From: Deltaproteobacteria bacterium UBA3076
Lineage (GTDB): Bacteria; Desulfobacterota; Dissulfuribacteria; Dissulfuribacterales; UBA3076
DNA length: 12,590 nucleotides
Direction of reading: 5' to 3'
Assembly: GCA_002367355.1 (NCBI GenBank)
Contig: DFBQ01000165.1
Coordinates: forward strand, 1 to 12,590
Of the stretch, positions 1 through 6,365 are shown piece by piece. Under the pieces are notes generated by a model. It searched no databases, had not been told where the DNA came from, and saw only the letters and a program-made list of their open reading frames with translations. The position numbers and the translations under genes were made by a program. Positions within the stretch are counted from its first letter, which is position 1, and the number at the start of each line of letters is the position of its first letter.

Positions 1-1242
1 TGCCGAAACGATGATCAAGGCCGAGGAATTCTTCACGTAACATATCTTGGGGTTCTTTTGATAGAGCCGGTACAAAATAAACGAAACGACAATTTCTTCC
101 AGCGCATAGGTGCGCAAAAAAAGATTGCGAGGATAAAGAATGTCCTGTTGTCGTAACAAGCTGGCAAGCTCCAGGGCCACATAAGCGGCAAACCCATCCA
201 GATCGTCATAGAAATCCGTCTGCTGTTTGGAAGAGTGGTGTTTTTTCTTAGCAGGGTAATTCTTCACGTATTTAGTGAATTCCCTCGATGGTTGTGGGAG
301 TAACTCAAGTTCACTAAAAACATCCCCCCACCAACAGTTTTGCCAATCGTCATAGACCATAGTGAGCTTCAGTAATCCCTCGTAAAGGTCAATCTCGGTC
401 TTGTCGAAGCACCCTTCCTGATCACTACGCATTTTTGTGATGAGAGATTCCAGGAGGGTGGCCGCAGTCGAAAACCGTCCGCTGTCAAAAGCCGTACCGA
501 TCCTCTTAATATCCCTGATGCAAAAACCGACAATGGGGTTGGCTTGGCGCGTATACCGGCTTGAGCCTGGGTAGGGCCTGCCAAGATCCTGATCATAGTC
601 GTCTGCGTCGCCAAAATCCATGTAGTATATCGGAAGTTCATAATAAGCGGCGAAAAGCAGGCATCCGCCGGAGATGGTCTTCTTGGCGCCGGTTATGTCA
701 AAAATTACATCCCTACGCCTATCCTCATCCTGCAGGATTGCGAAAAGATCTTTTAGATAGCCCTGTTGTTCCCTTGTGTCATTAAGTCTATTTTCTCCCT
801 TGTTATATAGCAGCCGGAAAAGCGCAGCGGCATTGCTCTCCCGAATTCGGATGCCTCTGATTATGTCCTCGGCATCCTTTGATGAGTCGCAATATCCTGA
901 ATCTACCAGGCAATTAGTGAACTTAGTTAGATGTCCTTGCTCATTATACAGCACAAACATGGAGGCCGGTTTTACGAGGTGCACTGCAAGGATCAGGGGC
1001 TCGAACGAGCGTCCAAGGGTGAGGATCATTGTAGCACTGTCCTGATCGGGAAATTGGAGCTTGTCTTTGTCACTGTCAGCCTTCGCCCGGACGATTGCAA
1101 GATCGTCCTCGAAAAGTTCTCCCCAGTATTTTTCAAGATAATTGTCGTAAGCATTAGGCTTCACATACCAGCACTCGTCAAAAATGGTCTGTGCTCTGCC
1201 TTTCAGTGTGGCTCTTTTGATTTTGATCTCTTGAAAATTCAC
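1..1242 (-). CDS. CARF-domain protein, type III CRISPR ancillary (TIGR02710/Csx-like), 3' end outside window
   Basis: The reading frame is open for 414 codons from a GTG at 1242 to the left edge, so the C-terminus is missing. The start is set by a GGAGG Shine-Dalgarno (1251-1255, minus strand) 8 nt upstream, with an in-frame TAG a few codons further up. After an N-terminal extension of about 70 residues comes a Rossmann-type CARF domain: first strand and loop MILTLGRSFEPLILAV (residues 72-87), then VKPASMFVLYNE (90-101), then the second signature VIFDITGAKKTISGG (179-193) and a strand IYYMDFGD (205-212). In this family these motifs bind cyclic oligoadenylate made by Cas10 during type III interference. 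The helical C-terminal part (about 250-414) includes RTYALEEIVVSFILYRLY (377-394), which resembles the conserved helix of TIGR02710 proteins. The effector domain (HEPN RNase or other) cannot be settled without the missing end. No cas genes or array are visible nearby. Confidence 0.75.
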   Translation of the reverse strand, partial: MNFQEIKIKRATLKGRAQTIFDECWYVKPNAYDNYLEKYWGELFEDDLAIVRAKADSDKDKLQFPDQDSATMILTLGRSFEPLILAVHLVKPASMFVLYNEQGHLTKFTNCLVDSGYCDSSKDAEDIIRGIRIRESNAAALFRLLYNKGENRLNDTREQQGYLKDLFAILQDEDRRRDVIFDITGAKKTISGGCLLFAAYYELPIYYMDFGDADDYDQDLGRPYPGSSRYTRQANPIVGFCIRDIKRIGTAFDSGRFSTAATLLESLITKMRSDQEGCFDKTEIDLYEGLLKLTMVYDDWQNCWWGDVFSELELLPQPSREFTKYVKNYPAKKKHHSSKQQTDFYDDLDGFAAYVALELASLLRQQDILYPRNLFLRTYALEEIVVSFILYRLYQKNPKICYVKNSSALIIVSA

Positions 1243-1552
1243 AGTTAAGCCCTCCTCAAACACGAGATGCTAACCCGTAAGGTAGCCCTTTTCAATCCCA
1301 TTGCTACGTCTCCGCAGAATCATTTGCGAATTTTGCAGACGCCAGGCATTTATTGAGATTATACTGAGTAGGCTGTTCGTCATACAATTACTGCCATTGA
1401 TCTGAAAATTTTCCACCTGTGCGGTTACCGGTTAGCTTTTGGATAAAACTGTTCAACATCCTCTTTACCTTATTGACCTGTTGGTTAAGTTCTCTATATG
1501 TTTCACCTTGTGTTCGTCGGAACGGATACCACAGCCCTGCGCAGCTGAACCG
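1243..1552. other. Intergenic region without a recognisable gene
   Basis: No reading frame on either strand looks like a known protein. It holds the Shine-Dalgarno and candidate promoter of the leftward CARF gene. One stretch at 1284-1310 resembles, on the minus strand, the ATTGAAA-type 3' end of a CRISPR repeat, but only one copy is present. The part from 1440 to 1552 may be decayed sequence upstream of the 73-bp repeat. Confidence 0.4.
1358..1387 (-). promoter_or_regulatory. Candidate sigma70 promoter for the CARF gene
   Basis: On the minus strand a perfect TATAAT (1358-1363) is preceded, 18 nt away, by TTGTAT (1382-1387), which matches the -35 consensus at three of six positions. It would give a 5' leader of about 115 nt before the GTG at 1242. 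The -10 is good and the -35 weak. Confidence 0.3.
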
Positions 1553-1625
1553 GTTGGAACACAGTTTTTGAAGGACTGTATTTGAAAGAACTCGACTGGA
1601 TCAATTCTCGATAATGTAAAATTGT
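1553..1625 (+). repeat. 73-bp direct repeat, copy 1 (decayed gene 3' end)
   Basis: This matches 2968-3040 in the same orientation at 68 of 73 positions. In one frame it reads WNTVFEGLYLKELDWINSR and then TAA (1612-1614). The five differences from copy 2 give one synonymous change, E to D, S to P (two bases) and R to Q, and both copies keep the stop, so it looks like the tail of a once-coding sequence plus 11 nt of 3' flank. Upstream of it this frame soon meets a TGA. I do not recognise the parent protein. Confidence 0.8.
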
Positions 1626-1633
1626 AAAACCAA

Positions 1634-1662
1634 TTGACAATCTTTACAGAAATGGCATTAAT
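1634..1662 (+). promoter_or_regulatory. Candidate promoter upstream of the ATPase fragment
   Basis: A consensus TTGACA (1634-1639) is followed after 17 nt by ATTAAT (1657-1662), which matches TATAAT at four positions. It lies just after repeat copy 1 and about 30 nt before the ATPase fragment. Copy 2 lacks this sequence because the insertion sequence begins there. Confidence 0.35.
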
Positions 1663-1695
1663 TGTATATGATCCCGAGATGTATGATGAAAATAC

Positions 1696-2067
1696 TTGAG
1701 CATCTGGCCGACCCAATACCCGGTAATAACGGTATTAGGCCCCAGGCAGTCCGGCAAAACGACGCTTGTGAGAGCTGCATTTCCCGATTATGAATACGTT
1801 TCACTTGAGGAGCCGGACAGACGGGATTTTGCCCATACCGATCCCCAGCATTTCCTGTCCATTTATGGCAAGAGAGTCATCCTGGACGAGGTCCAAAATG
1901 AGCAGGGGCGTTTTTTGGCCGAAAAGATGGAGAAGAGGGCAGTAATTGCAATAAAAGAAACATATCAGCAATCGCTATTTATAAGCCCTCTGCTCAATTT
2001 AATGGTTGACCACAGGCCTCTTTTATTTAGGGAAGTACTTTACGCCGGATATTTTCTCAAAATCTGA
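1696..2067 (+). pseudogene. Truncated AAA ATPase of the DUF4143 (ATP-binding) family
   Basis: Only the start of the ATPase is preserved: Walker A GPRQSGKTT (residues 15-23), the family-typical DYEYVSLEEPDRRDF (31-45) and Walker B RVILDEVQN (60-68). Full family members are about 400 residues with a C-terminal DUF4143 domain; here recognisable similarity stops near 1900, and the rest of the frame (FLAEKMEK onward) finally runs antisense through the end of vapC. The frame opens at a TTG after an in-frame TGA (1687-1689). An ATG at 1686 in another frame (MKILEHLA) may be the original N-terminus, now frameshifted. Family members often sit near toxin-antitoxin genes in variable regions. This fragment is very likely non-functional. 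Confidence 0.7.
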
Positions 2068-2394
2068 GTCTTGGGTCCAAATCTTGGCTCCGAATTCCTG
2101 CGCTGTAGCAAGAATAATACTATCTGCCATTGGGAGCTTATACAATAGGCTAAGTTTTGAAGCAGCAATCGCCAAGTTGACTGTTAGATCAACGACTGTA
2201 CCTTTTTGCATAGCTGCAACAGCTTGAAGTGCTTCATTCTCGCCGGATTCCCGCAATACGACCTTAAAGACTTCATAGGTTGTTATGGTTGGCACAACAA
2301 GAGAATCGGTATCTTTTAGAGGGGATTGAAAATGTTCCGCATTCGGCTCGTCAGCGAAGTACGCAAGCCAAGCACAAGAATCGACGATATTCAT
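2023..2394 (-). CDS. vapC: VapC-type PIN-domain toxin
   Basis: A complete 123-residue PIN-domain protein, the usual VapC length. The acidic residues expected to hold the catalytic Mg2+ are present in order: D5 (NIVDSCAWLAYF), E41 (TTYEVFKVV), D91 (LPMADSIILATA) and D109 (IWTQDSDFEKI). VapC toxins are ribonucleases that cut tRNA or rRNA when freed from VapB; the target here cannot be inferred. The ATG at 2394 overlaps the antitoxin stop in an ATGA, so the two genes are translationally coupled. Its 3' end overlaps the antisense tail of the ATPase fragment. The set of acidic residues suggests an active toxin. Confidence 0.88.
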   Translation of the reverse strand: MNIVDSCAWLAYFADEPNAEHFQSPLKDTDSLVVPTITTYEVFKVVLRESGENEALQAVAAMQKGTVVDLTVNLAIAASKLSLLYKLPMADSIILATAQEFGAKIWTQDSDFEKISGVKYFPK

Positions 2395-2597
2395 ACTCGG
2401 TCTGCCTCTCGCTTAAATTCAGTATTTATGCCTTTTAAAAATCCACGAAGCTCTGTAATATCTTTTTCCGGGATAAACTCAACTCGCCCGTCATATTCCA
2501 CAACTTGCATTTTTTGCCCAGGACGAAGCTGTAACGACACTCTTATCTTTCTGGGAATAACTACTTGATATTTTGGTGACACTGTGACCATTTGCAT
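2391..2597 (-). CDS. vapB: AbrB/SpoVT (MazE-like) antitoxin, VapB partner of vapC
   Basis: A 68-residue protein with an N-terminal swapped-hairpin AbrB DNA-binding fold: TVSPKYQVVIPRKIR (residues 5-19) followed by LRPGQKMQVVEYDGRVEFIP (24-43). The C-terminal tail (44-68, ELRGFLKG onward) would wrap the toxin's active site. The ATG at 2597 follows a GGAGG (2604-2608, minus strand). It is first in the operon and overlaps vapC by 4 nt, the standard antitoxin-first order. A palindromic sequence just upstream suggests autorepression by the VapBC complex. Confidence 0.88.
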   Translation of the reverse strand: MQMVTVSPKYQVVIPRKIRVSLQLRPGQKMQVVEYDGRVEFIPEKDITELRGFLKGINTEFKREADRV

Positions 2598-2608
2598 ACC
2601 AAACCTCC

Positions 2609-2656
2609 ATCGATAATTTCAGTATTACAATAATCTGATCGATAGTGTTCTGTCAA
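2609..2656 (-). promoter_or_regulatory. vapBC promoter with palindromic operator
   Basis: On the minus strand a consensus TTGACA (2651-2656) lies upstream of AT-rich TTATTGTAAT, which would hold the -10 at a spacing of about 17-18 nt. Overlapping it, ATCGAT occurs at 2609-2614 and again at 2638-2643, bracketing a partly symmetric core (TCAG at the inner left, CTGA at the inner right). The symmetric site ends right beside the Shine-Dalgarno, as expected of an autoregulatory VapB operator. Confidence 0.5.
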
Positions 2657-2790
2657 TTATTTTTGCCAATCGCGGCGCTTGACCCGCGAGCATCGCAGTC
2701 AGGTCCAGTGCCTTTGTTCTGGCGCAAGACGACAGAACAAGGTGCTGGATGAAGAATGTGGCAGGGAGGCGTTCAATATCGTAGAGCAGC

Positions 2791-2961
2791 ATGTGGCTGG
2801 AAACGTGGCGCTCTTTTCAAAGGTCAGTTTATGATGCATCCTATTTGTCCTTGGCCAAGAAAAACAATATTGATTTTGTGACGGGCGACAAGCGGCTCTA
2901 TAATTCGGTAAAAGACAGGCTGAAATGGGTCAAATGGATTGGTAACGTAAAGGAAACATAG
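2791..2961 (+). pseudogene. C-terminal remnant of a second PIN-domain (VapC-like) toxin
   Basis: An open frame of 56 codons from ATG 2791 to TAG 2959-2961 reads RSVYDASYLSLAKKNNI and then DFVTGDKRLYNSVKD. This is the typical last third of a PIN domain, with the third acidic residue in YDA and the fourth in TGDKRL. The N-terminal half with the first two acidic residues is absent: an in-frame TAG lies at 2785-2787. A different frame just upstream (KVLDEECGREAFNIVEQH) may be frameshifted remains. It is unrelated in sequence to the intact vapC on the other strand, so it is a separate broken toxin gene. Confidence 0.65.
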
Positions 2962-2967
2962 TTTCCT

Positions 2968-3040
2968 GTTGGAACACAGTTTTTGACGGACTATATTTGA
3001 AAGAACTCGACTGGATCAATCCCCAATAATGTAAAATTGT
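2968..3040 (+). repeat. 73-bp direct repeat, copy 2, abutting the insertion sequence
   Basis: This is 93% identical to 1553-1625 in the same orientation. It reads WNTVFDGLYLKELDWINPQ and then a TAA. The match ends at 3040, the base before the insertion-sequence inverted repeat begins at 3041. It starts 7 nt after the stop of the PIN remnant. Together the two copies bracket the toxin-antitoxin segment. Confidence 0.8.
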
Positions 3041-3061
3041 CAGACCATTCCGCACCGTTTT
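3041..3061 (+). repeat. Left terminal inverted repeat of the insertion sequence
   Basis: 21 bp, identical to the reverse complement of 5843-5863. It sits immediately after the 73-bp repeat copy 2. Confidence 0.9.
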
Positions 3062-3415
3062 AGGTACAGTTCTCGTCATGGCTTTGGATGCGTTGTCAGA
3101 GCAACCAGTTGAAAAATTAGGACATTTCACTGCGGTGTAAATAGCCATTCCGAACAAAATGTAAACCCCCTAATCGAATAGTCGCAAAACTGGCGGCCTA
3201 AGCCCCAACCCCTCTATAGATAAGGAGATTTTATCCCTGTGGTGGAAATCCTATCTACGGCCACTCTGGACTCCGGCCTTGTTTGATCATGGCCATTGTT
3301 CATTATTTTTATTGTTTCAATGGGTTATCTCAAATTGAGGCAAATTCTCCATGTTCGGTATGGGGGTATACAAAAAAGCTTGATTTATCCAGATTAGGCA
3401 TTTACAATCTGGGCC

Positions 3416-5182
3416 ATGCTCTTCACTCAGAAACAAATGAGCTATCTGGCCGAGCTTCCTTCAATGGTCGCCCATGCGCTGCCGAAGGCACCCAATCCTG
3501 ATGTGCCTTTCTTTATCGACGATCCGGTTGTGCACAACTACGAGATGCTTCGTAGTGTTTGGATGGAACGAAATTCCATCACCGCAGCCTGCAAAGCTGC
3601 TCGTTGTTCCAGAACTGACTTCTACCGCCTGGAGACCGCATTCATCAAGCACGGGAACGCTGCTCTCTACCCTGAGTTGGGCGCAAAGAAGCAGAACCAC
3701 AAGCTTGAACGTCTCGCTTTGATGGTGAAGATGACCAGGCCCAAAGCCACTGAGACGATGATATTGCGCTTCGCCGAGTCGCTTGGTCTAACACCGCGCC
3801 CCACGCTGCGTACGATCAGCCATGTCTTGCATTGCCACGGAATCGGGAATAACCGCGACGAGAATGACCAGCACTACTGGCATGGAATCCAGCAGAGCGT
3901 ACGGGCGATTCGGTGGTTGGCGTCGCAAACGGGGCCGACGCGAAGCAAGACAGACCGCAGGGGTACGTTCTACAGGCCTGAGGAGGTACTGCAATTACGC
4001 TTCGAGTTATTTCGGGAACTGGGCTTGAAGCAGACGCGCAAGTCAGGGGATACAATACGCCGCTATGGTATGTCGCGACCAACCTTTTACAAGTACCTGC
4101 ATCGCTTTCGGCACTGTGGCGCGTGGGGGTTGGTGGATTGGATACAGCCCGGTCGGGGTCGAGGGAAAATCTCCGATGAATTGGAGCTACGTATCATTGA
4201 GGAGAAGGTGGAACATCCGCGTTTTAGTTTGGATGAGCTGATGGCGCGGATGGACTTGCGCTGTTCCCGCTCGGCGCTTTACGAAGTCCTGCGGTACTGG
4301 GAACTCTTGGAGAAGGAACGCAGGCCGGTACGATTGCGTGGTCTTTGGGGAGAAGAGGTGCCAGAGAAGCCAGCACCGCTTCTCAAGACAGCAAAGGAGG
4401 CGGCCGACGCAGGCCAGTTTCGGGTTCCGAAGAAGTTGAACGCGCACTTCGCACATTTCTTGGAGCGTATGAAGAGCCGGGCATTCGCGGTCTGCGATCC
4501 TGGTCCGATTGTGCTTGCGCAGTTCATTGATGATCTGGGGGTCTGCGAGGCTTTCCAGGTCTACGCTCCCAAGAGGGGCGAGGGCAGCGAGATCACCAAT
4601 CTTGTCCTCTTGAACGTCTGCCGTATCCTGGCTGGATACGAGACGGTGGGACACCCCAATGGAAACAGTGATCGCTCGGTGGCAGTCGCCGCTGGCGTGG
4701 GTGTCTTTCCGGGGAAGACGGCCATGTACGATGGGTTTGTTGATCTGAAGTTCGAGCACCTCCAGGCTCTTCGAAATGACGTGACCGCCAGGGCGCGGGA
4801 TCTGGGTTTGATCCGGGGCGAGAGGATCGCACAGGATTTCCACTTCAAAGAGTTCTACGGCCACCAGCCCGACACAGAGGAAATTGGCAAAGGGCCCAGC
4901 TCCGCCGGCGATATTTGCCCCGGCTTTCGGCCCCACGTTATCTGGGACCTCGACACGGACGTTCTGATCAACATAGCATTCTGCAACGGTTCGAGCAGAG
5001 CAACGAGGATTGTCCGCGAGTTCTGCGAGAAGAACCTCTATCCGATCCTGGGGCGCGATGCGATTCGTGAGATCTACATGGACAGCGAATACACGAGCTT
5101 TCCGGTAATCGACTACTTTGTCGTCGATGAGTTCTCCCAAGTCGATGTGATCATGTGCCTGAAGCCGAAACAAGCGAGTTGA
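3416..5182 (+). CDS. DDE transposase, first part (frameshifted)
   Basis: A 588-codon frame from ATG 3416 to TGA 5180-5182 holds the N-terminal two thirds of a transposase. Helix-turn-helix-like segments appear at about residues 54-71 (ACKAARCSRTDFYRLE), 212-232 (DTIRRYGMSRPTFYKYL) and 271-293. The RNase-H-like catalytic core follows: the probable first Asp is D474 in QDFHFKEFYG and the second is D556 in YMDSEYTS. The third acidic residue (Glu) is in the next frame, at 5190-5804. Inserting domains make it longer than most IS4 relatives; the restored product would be about 795 residues. The split falls after MCLKPK at about residue 585. It would bind the terminal repeats and move the element, but without the second part it should be inactive. 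Confidence 0.85.
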   Translation: MLFTQKQMSYLAELPSMVAHALPKAPNPDVPFFIDDPVVHNYEMLRSVWMERNSITAACKAARCSRTDFYRLETAFIKHGNAALYPELGAKKQNHKLERLALMVKMTRPKATETMILRFAESLGLTPRPTLRTISHVLHCHGIGNNRDENDQHYWHGIQQSVRAIRWLASQTGPTRSKTDRRGTFYRPEEVLQLRFELFRELGLKQTRKSGDTIRRYGMSRPTFYKYLHRFRHCGAWGLVDWIQPGRGRGKISDELELRIIEEKVEHPRFSLDELMARMDLRCSRSALYEVLRYWELLEKERRPVRLRGLWGEEVPEKPAPLLKTAKEAADAGQFRVPKKLNAHFAHFLERMKSRAFAVCDPGPIVLAQFIDDLGVCEAFQVYAPKRGEGSEITNLVLLNVCRILAGYETVGHPNGNSDRSVAVAAGVGVFPGKTAMYDGFVDLKFEHLQALRNDVTARARDLGLIRGERIAQDFHFKEFYGHQPDTEEIGKGPSSAGDICPGFRPHVIWDLDTDVLINIAFCNGSSRATRIVREFCEKNLYPILGRDAIREIYMDSEYTSFPVIDYFVVDEFSQVDVIMCLKPKQAS

Positions 5183-5189
5183 TCAGCTG

Positions 5190-5804
5190 ATGCGTGAAGT
5201 GGTCTCTGAAGCCCAATGGGAAGCTTTCGGGAAGGAATACGAGATCGCGGGAAAACGGTTTGATCTGAACAATCTCGCTAAGGTGCTCCACTTGGTCGTC
5301 AAAAGGAACAAGAAGACAGGTGATGTGCGTTGTTTCGGAACTACTTTTCGAGATCTCACGAATCGAGAGGTCTTGGAGAGATACAGGCTACGCTGGCCCA
5401 TCGAAAACGGGCTAAAGGATTTGATCCATAGCTACTTCATAGATCACATCCTGGATAAAGATCCAGAGAAGATAGAGACCAACTTCTACTGCGTACAGGT
5501 GGCCAGGCTCGCCTATGAGAACTTCCTCCAGTCCCTGGATGAAAGGTTTGTCAGAGATTCGGCAGGGTACAAGAGGACACTATCGACCTTTCGATACTTG
5601 TTATTCGGGAGGCACAACTGTAAAATTCGTCAACGTGGCGACCATCTGGAACTTACCTATCTGGACATGGGACAGGGAGAACTCCAGTCCGCGATTGGTC
5701 GTCTTCTGCAGAGTCGTTCTGAACGCGGGCTCAACAGGGTTACCTGGTGGGGTGGTCTTGGACTGAAGGTGAAATTCGAAAACCAGTATGCCGAAAACAC
5801 CTGA
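5190..5804 (+). CDS. DDE transposase, C-terminal part (+1 frame)
   Basis: This 204-codon frame continues the transposase in the +1 frame and is open from 5163. It contains RYRLRWPIENGLKDLI (residues 64-79), where E72 is the third catalytic residue; the Y..R...E pattern is that of IS4-type transposases. Read together, removing one A from the run at 5168-5170 gives LKPNKRVDQLMREVV, a smooth junction. The ATG at 5190 is merely the first ATG in the frame and has no convincing Shine-Dalgarno. The stop is 39 nt before the right inverted repeat. It is a broken gene, or less likely one rescued by recoding. Confidence 0.82.
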   Translation: MREVVSEAQWEAFGKEYEIAGKRFDLNNLAKVLHLVVKRNKKTGDVRCFGTTFRDLTNREVLERYRLRWPIENGLKDLIHSYFIDHILDKDPEKIETNFYCVQVARLAYENFLQSLDERFVRDSAGYKRTLSTFRYLLFGRHNCKIRQRGDHLELTYLDMGQGELQSAIGRLLQSRSERGLNRVTWWGGLGLKVKFENQYAENT

Positions 5805-5842
5805 ACGAGGTATACCAAAAACACGTCTTAGGATATGTCCTG

Positions 5843-5863
5843 AAAACGGTGCGGAATGGTCTG
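5843..5863 (-). repeat. Right terminal inverted repeat of the insertion sequence
   Basis: 21 bp, the perfect reverse complement of 3041-3061. It marks the right end of the element. Confidence 0.9.
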
Positions 5864-5989
5864 AAATCACTACACATTAAAACTATAGGACCGCGGCTGG
5901 TAACGGCAAGAACAAAACGGATCACACGACCTGTGGGCTTCCATAACAGATTTATAGCCATTATTATTTTTGCCGTCCTTTGTAAAACA

Positions 5990-6196
5990 ACTGAAGTTTC
6001 ACCGTTTTTAAAATTTCAACTATCTGTTTTTATTAAATAAAATTAATTACTTCTCTCTTGGGAAAGGTTTTTCTGGTATGTAATCTAAACATCGCAATGC
6101 CGTATTTTGGGTAACCTATTGAAATAGCAACAAATCATGAAAAATACTCATGATCTGCCTTTCCCAAAAACTGTAGAAAAACAGTGAAACTTCAGT
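5990..6196. mobile_element. MITE-like non-autonomous element, 207 bp
   Basis: The 20-bp terminal inverted repeats (5990-6009, beginning ACTGAAGTTTCAC, and 6177-6196) differ at one position. They are flanked on both sides by the same hexamer AAAACA (5984-5989 and 6197-6202), as expected of a target-site duplication. A second perfect 10-bp inverted pair lies inside (TTGGGAAAGG at 6058-6067 and CCTTTCCCAA at 6158-6167), plus a 7-bp hairpin at 6134-6154. It has no coding capacity. The ends differ from those of the nearby insertion sequence, so that transposase is not its obvious partner. It could instead be a structured RNA or bidirectional terminator, but the flanking duplication favours transposition. 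Confidence 0.6.
6134..6154. other. Hairpin inside the MITE-like element
   Basis: ATCATGA (6134-6140) and TCATGAT (6148-6154) form a perfect 7-bp stem with a 7-nt loop. No T-run follows, so it is not an obvious terminator. Confidence 0.5.
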
Positions 6197-6300
6197 AAAA
6201 CAATATTGTACTCAGTGTTTTCGGCTAAAATATCCGTGTGGTCATAAAAAAAACCTTGAGATCTTCAATTTTTTGTCCGATACTAAAATAGTATGCATGG

Positions 6301-6347
6301 ATGGCTTTGAAACTACATGGGCCATCGGATAAAGGATACAAAGCCAT
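6301..6347 (+). promoter_or_regulatory. Stem-loop in the leader of the response-regulator gene
   Basis: ATGGCTTTG (6301-6309) pairs perfectly with CAAAGCCAT (6339-6347), 7 nt before the GGGAG Shine-Dalgarno (6354-6358). The loop contains ATGGGCCAT (6317-6325), another near-symmetric sequence sharing the GCCAT core. It could be an RNA element affecting translation or a protein-binding site. It does not fit a riboswitch class I can name. Confidence 0.35.
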
Positions 6348-6365
6348 GAACCAGGGAGCGGAACG

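Larger units (their letters stand above)
3041..5863 (+). mobile_element. Insertion sequence, about 2.8 kb, DDE transposase (IS4-superfamily-like)
   Basis: The element is bounded by a perfect 21-bp terminal inverted repeat: 3041-3061 begins CAGACCATTCCG and 5843-5863 ends CGGAATGGTCTG. Homology continues imperfectly inward with a one-base offset. Inside are a 375-nt leader with no convincing gene and a transposase in two frames (3416-5804). The transposase region is visibly more GC-rich than its surroundings, consistent with recent arrival. The flanks (AATTGT on the left, AAATCA on the right) show no clear target-site duplication, so one flank may have been rearranged after insertion. I cannot name the exact IS family without a database search. 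Confidence 0.88.
5864..6365. other. AT-rich intergenic region holding a MITE-like element
   Basis: No gene is evident in this 500-nt stretch. From left to right it contains about 120 nt of unassigned flank, the inverted-repeat element at 5990-6196, and the leader of the response-regulator gene with two short hairpins: ATACT/AGTAT near 6279-6293, and a longer 9-bp stem at 6301-6347. Confidence 0.5.

Noticed and set aside
369..641. 90-codon minus-strand frame
   Set aside because: It is a shadow in another frame of the CARF gene, whose own frame is open through the whole region.
1284..1310. CRISPR-repeat-like stretch next to the CARF gene (minus strand, GGGATTGAAAAGGG)
   Set aside because: Only one copy is present, with no regularly spaced second repeat, so it cannot be called an array or even a confident remnant.
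3283..3501. 72-codon frame in the insertion-sequence leader overlapping the transposase start
   Set aside because: It resembles no transposase accessory protein and has no Shine-Dalgarno; probably chance.
4187..5173. 328-codon minus-strand frame opposite the transposase
   Set aside because: It is antisense to the conserved catalytic domain, has no recognisable motif and reflects the GC-rich codon pattern of the sense gene.
5990..6196. Rho-independent bidirectional terminator as the explanation of the inverted repeats
   Set aside because: The arms are 167 nt apart, too far for a terminator hairpin, and the flanking hexamer duplication fits a mobile element better.
6240..6365. Possible cyclic-di-GMP (GEMM) riboswitch because of CAAAGCC
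   Set aside because: The other conserved GEMM elements and the spacing are absent; only a simple stem-loop is supported.
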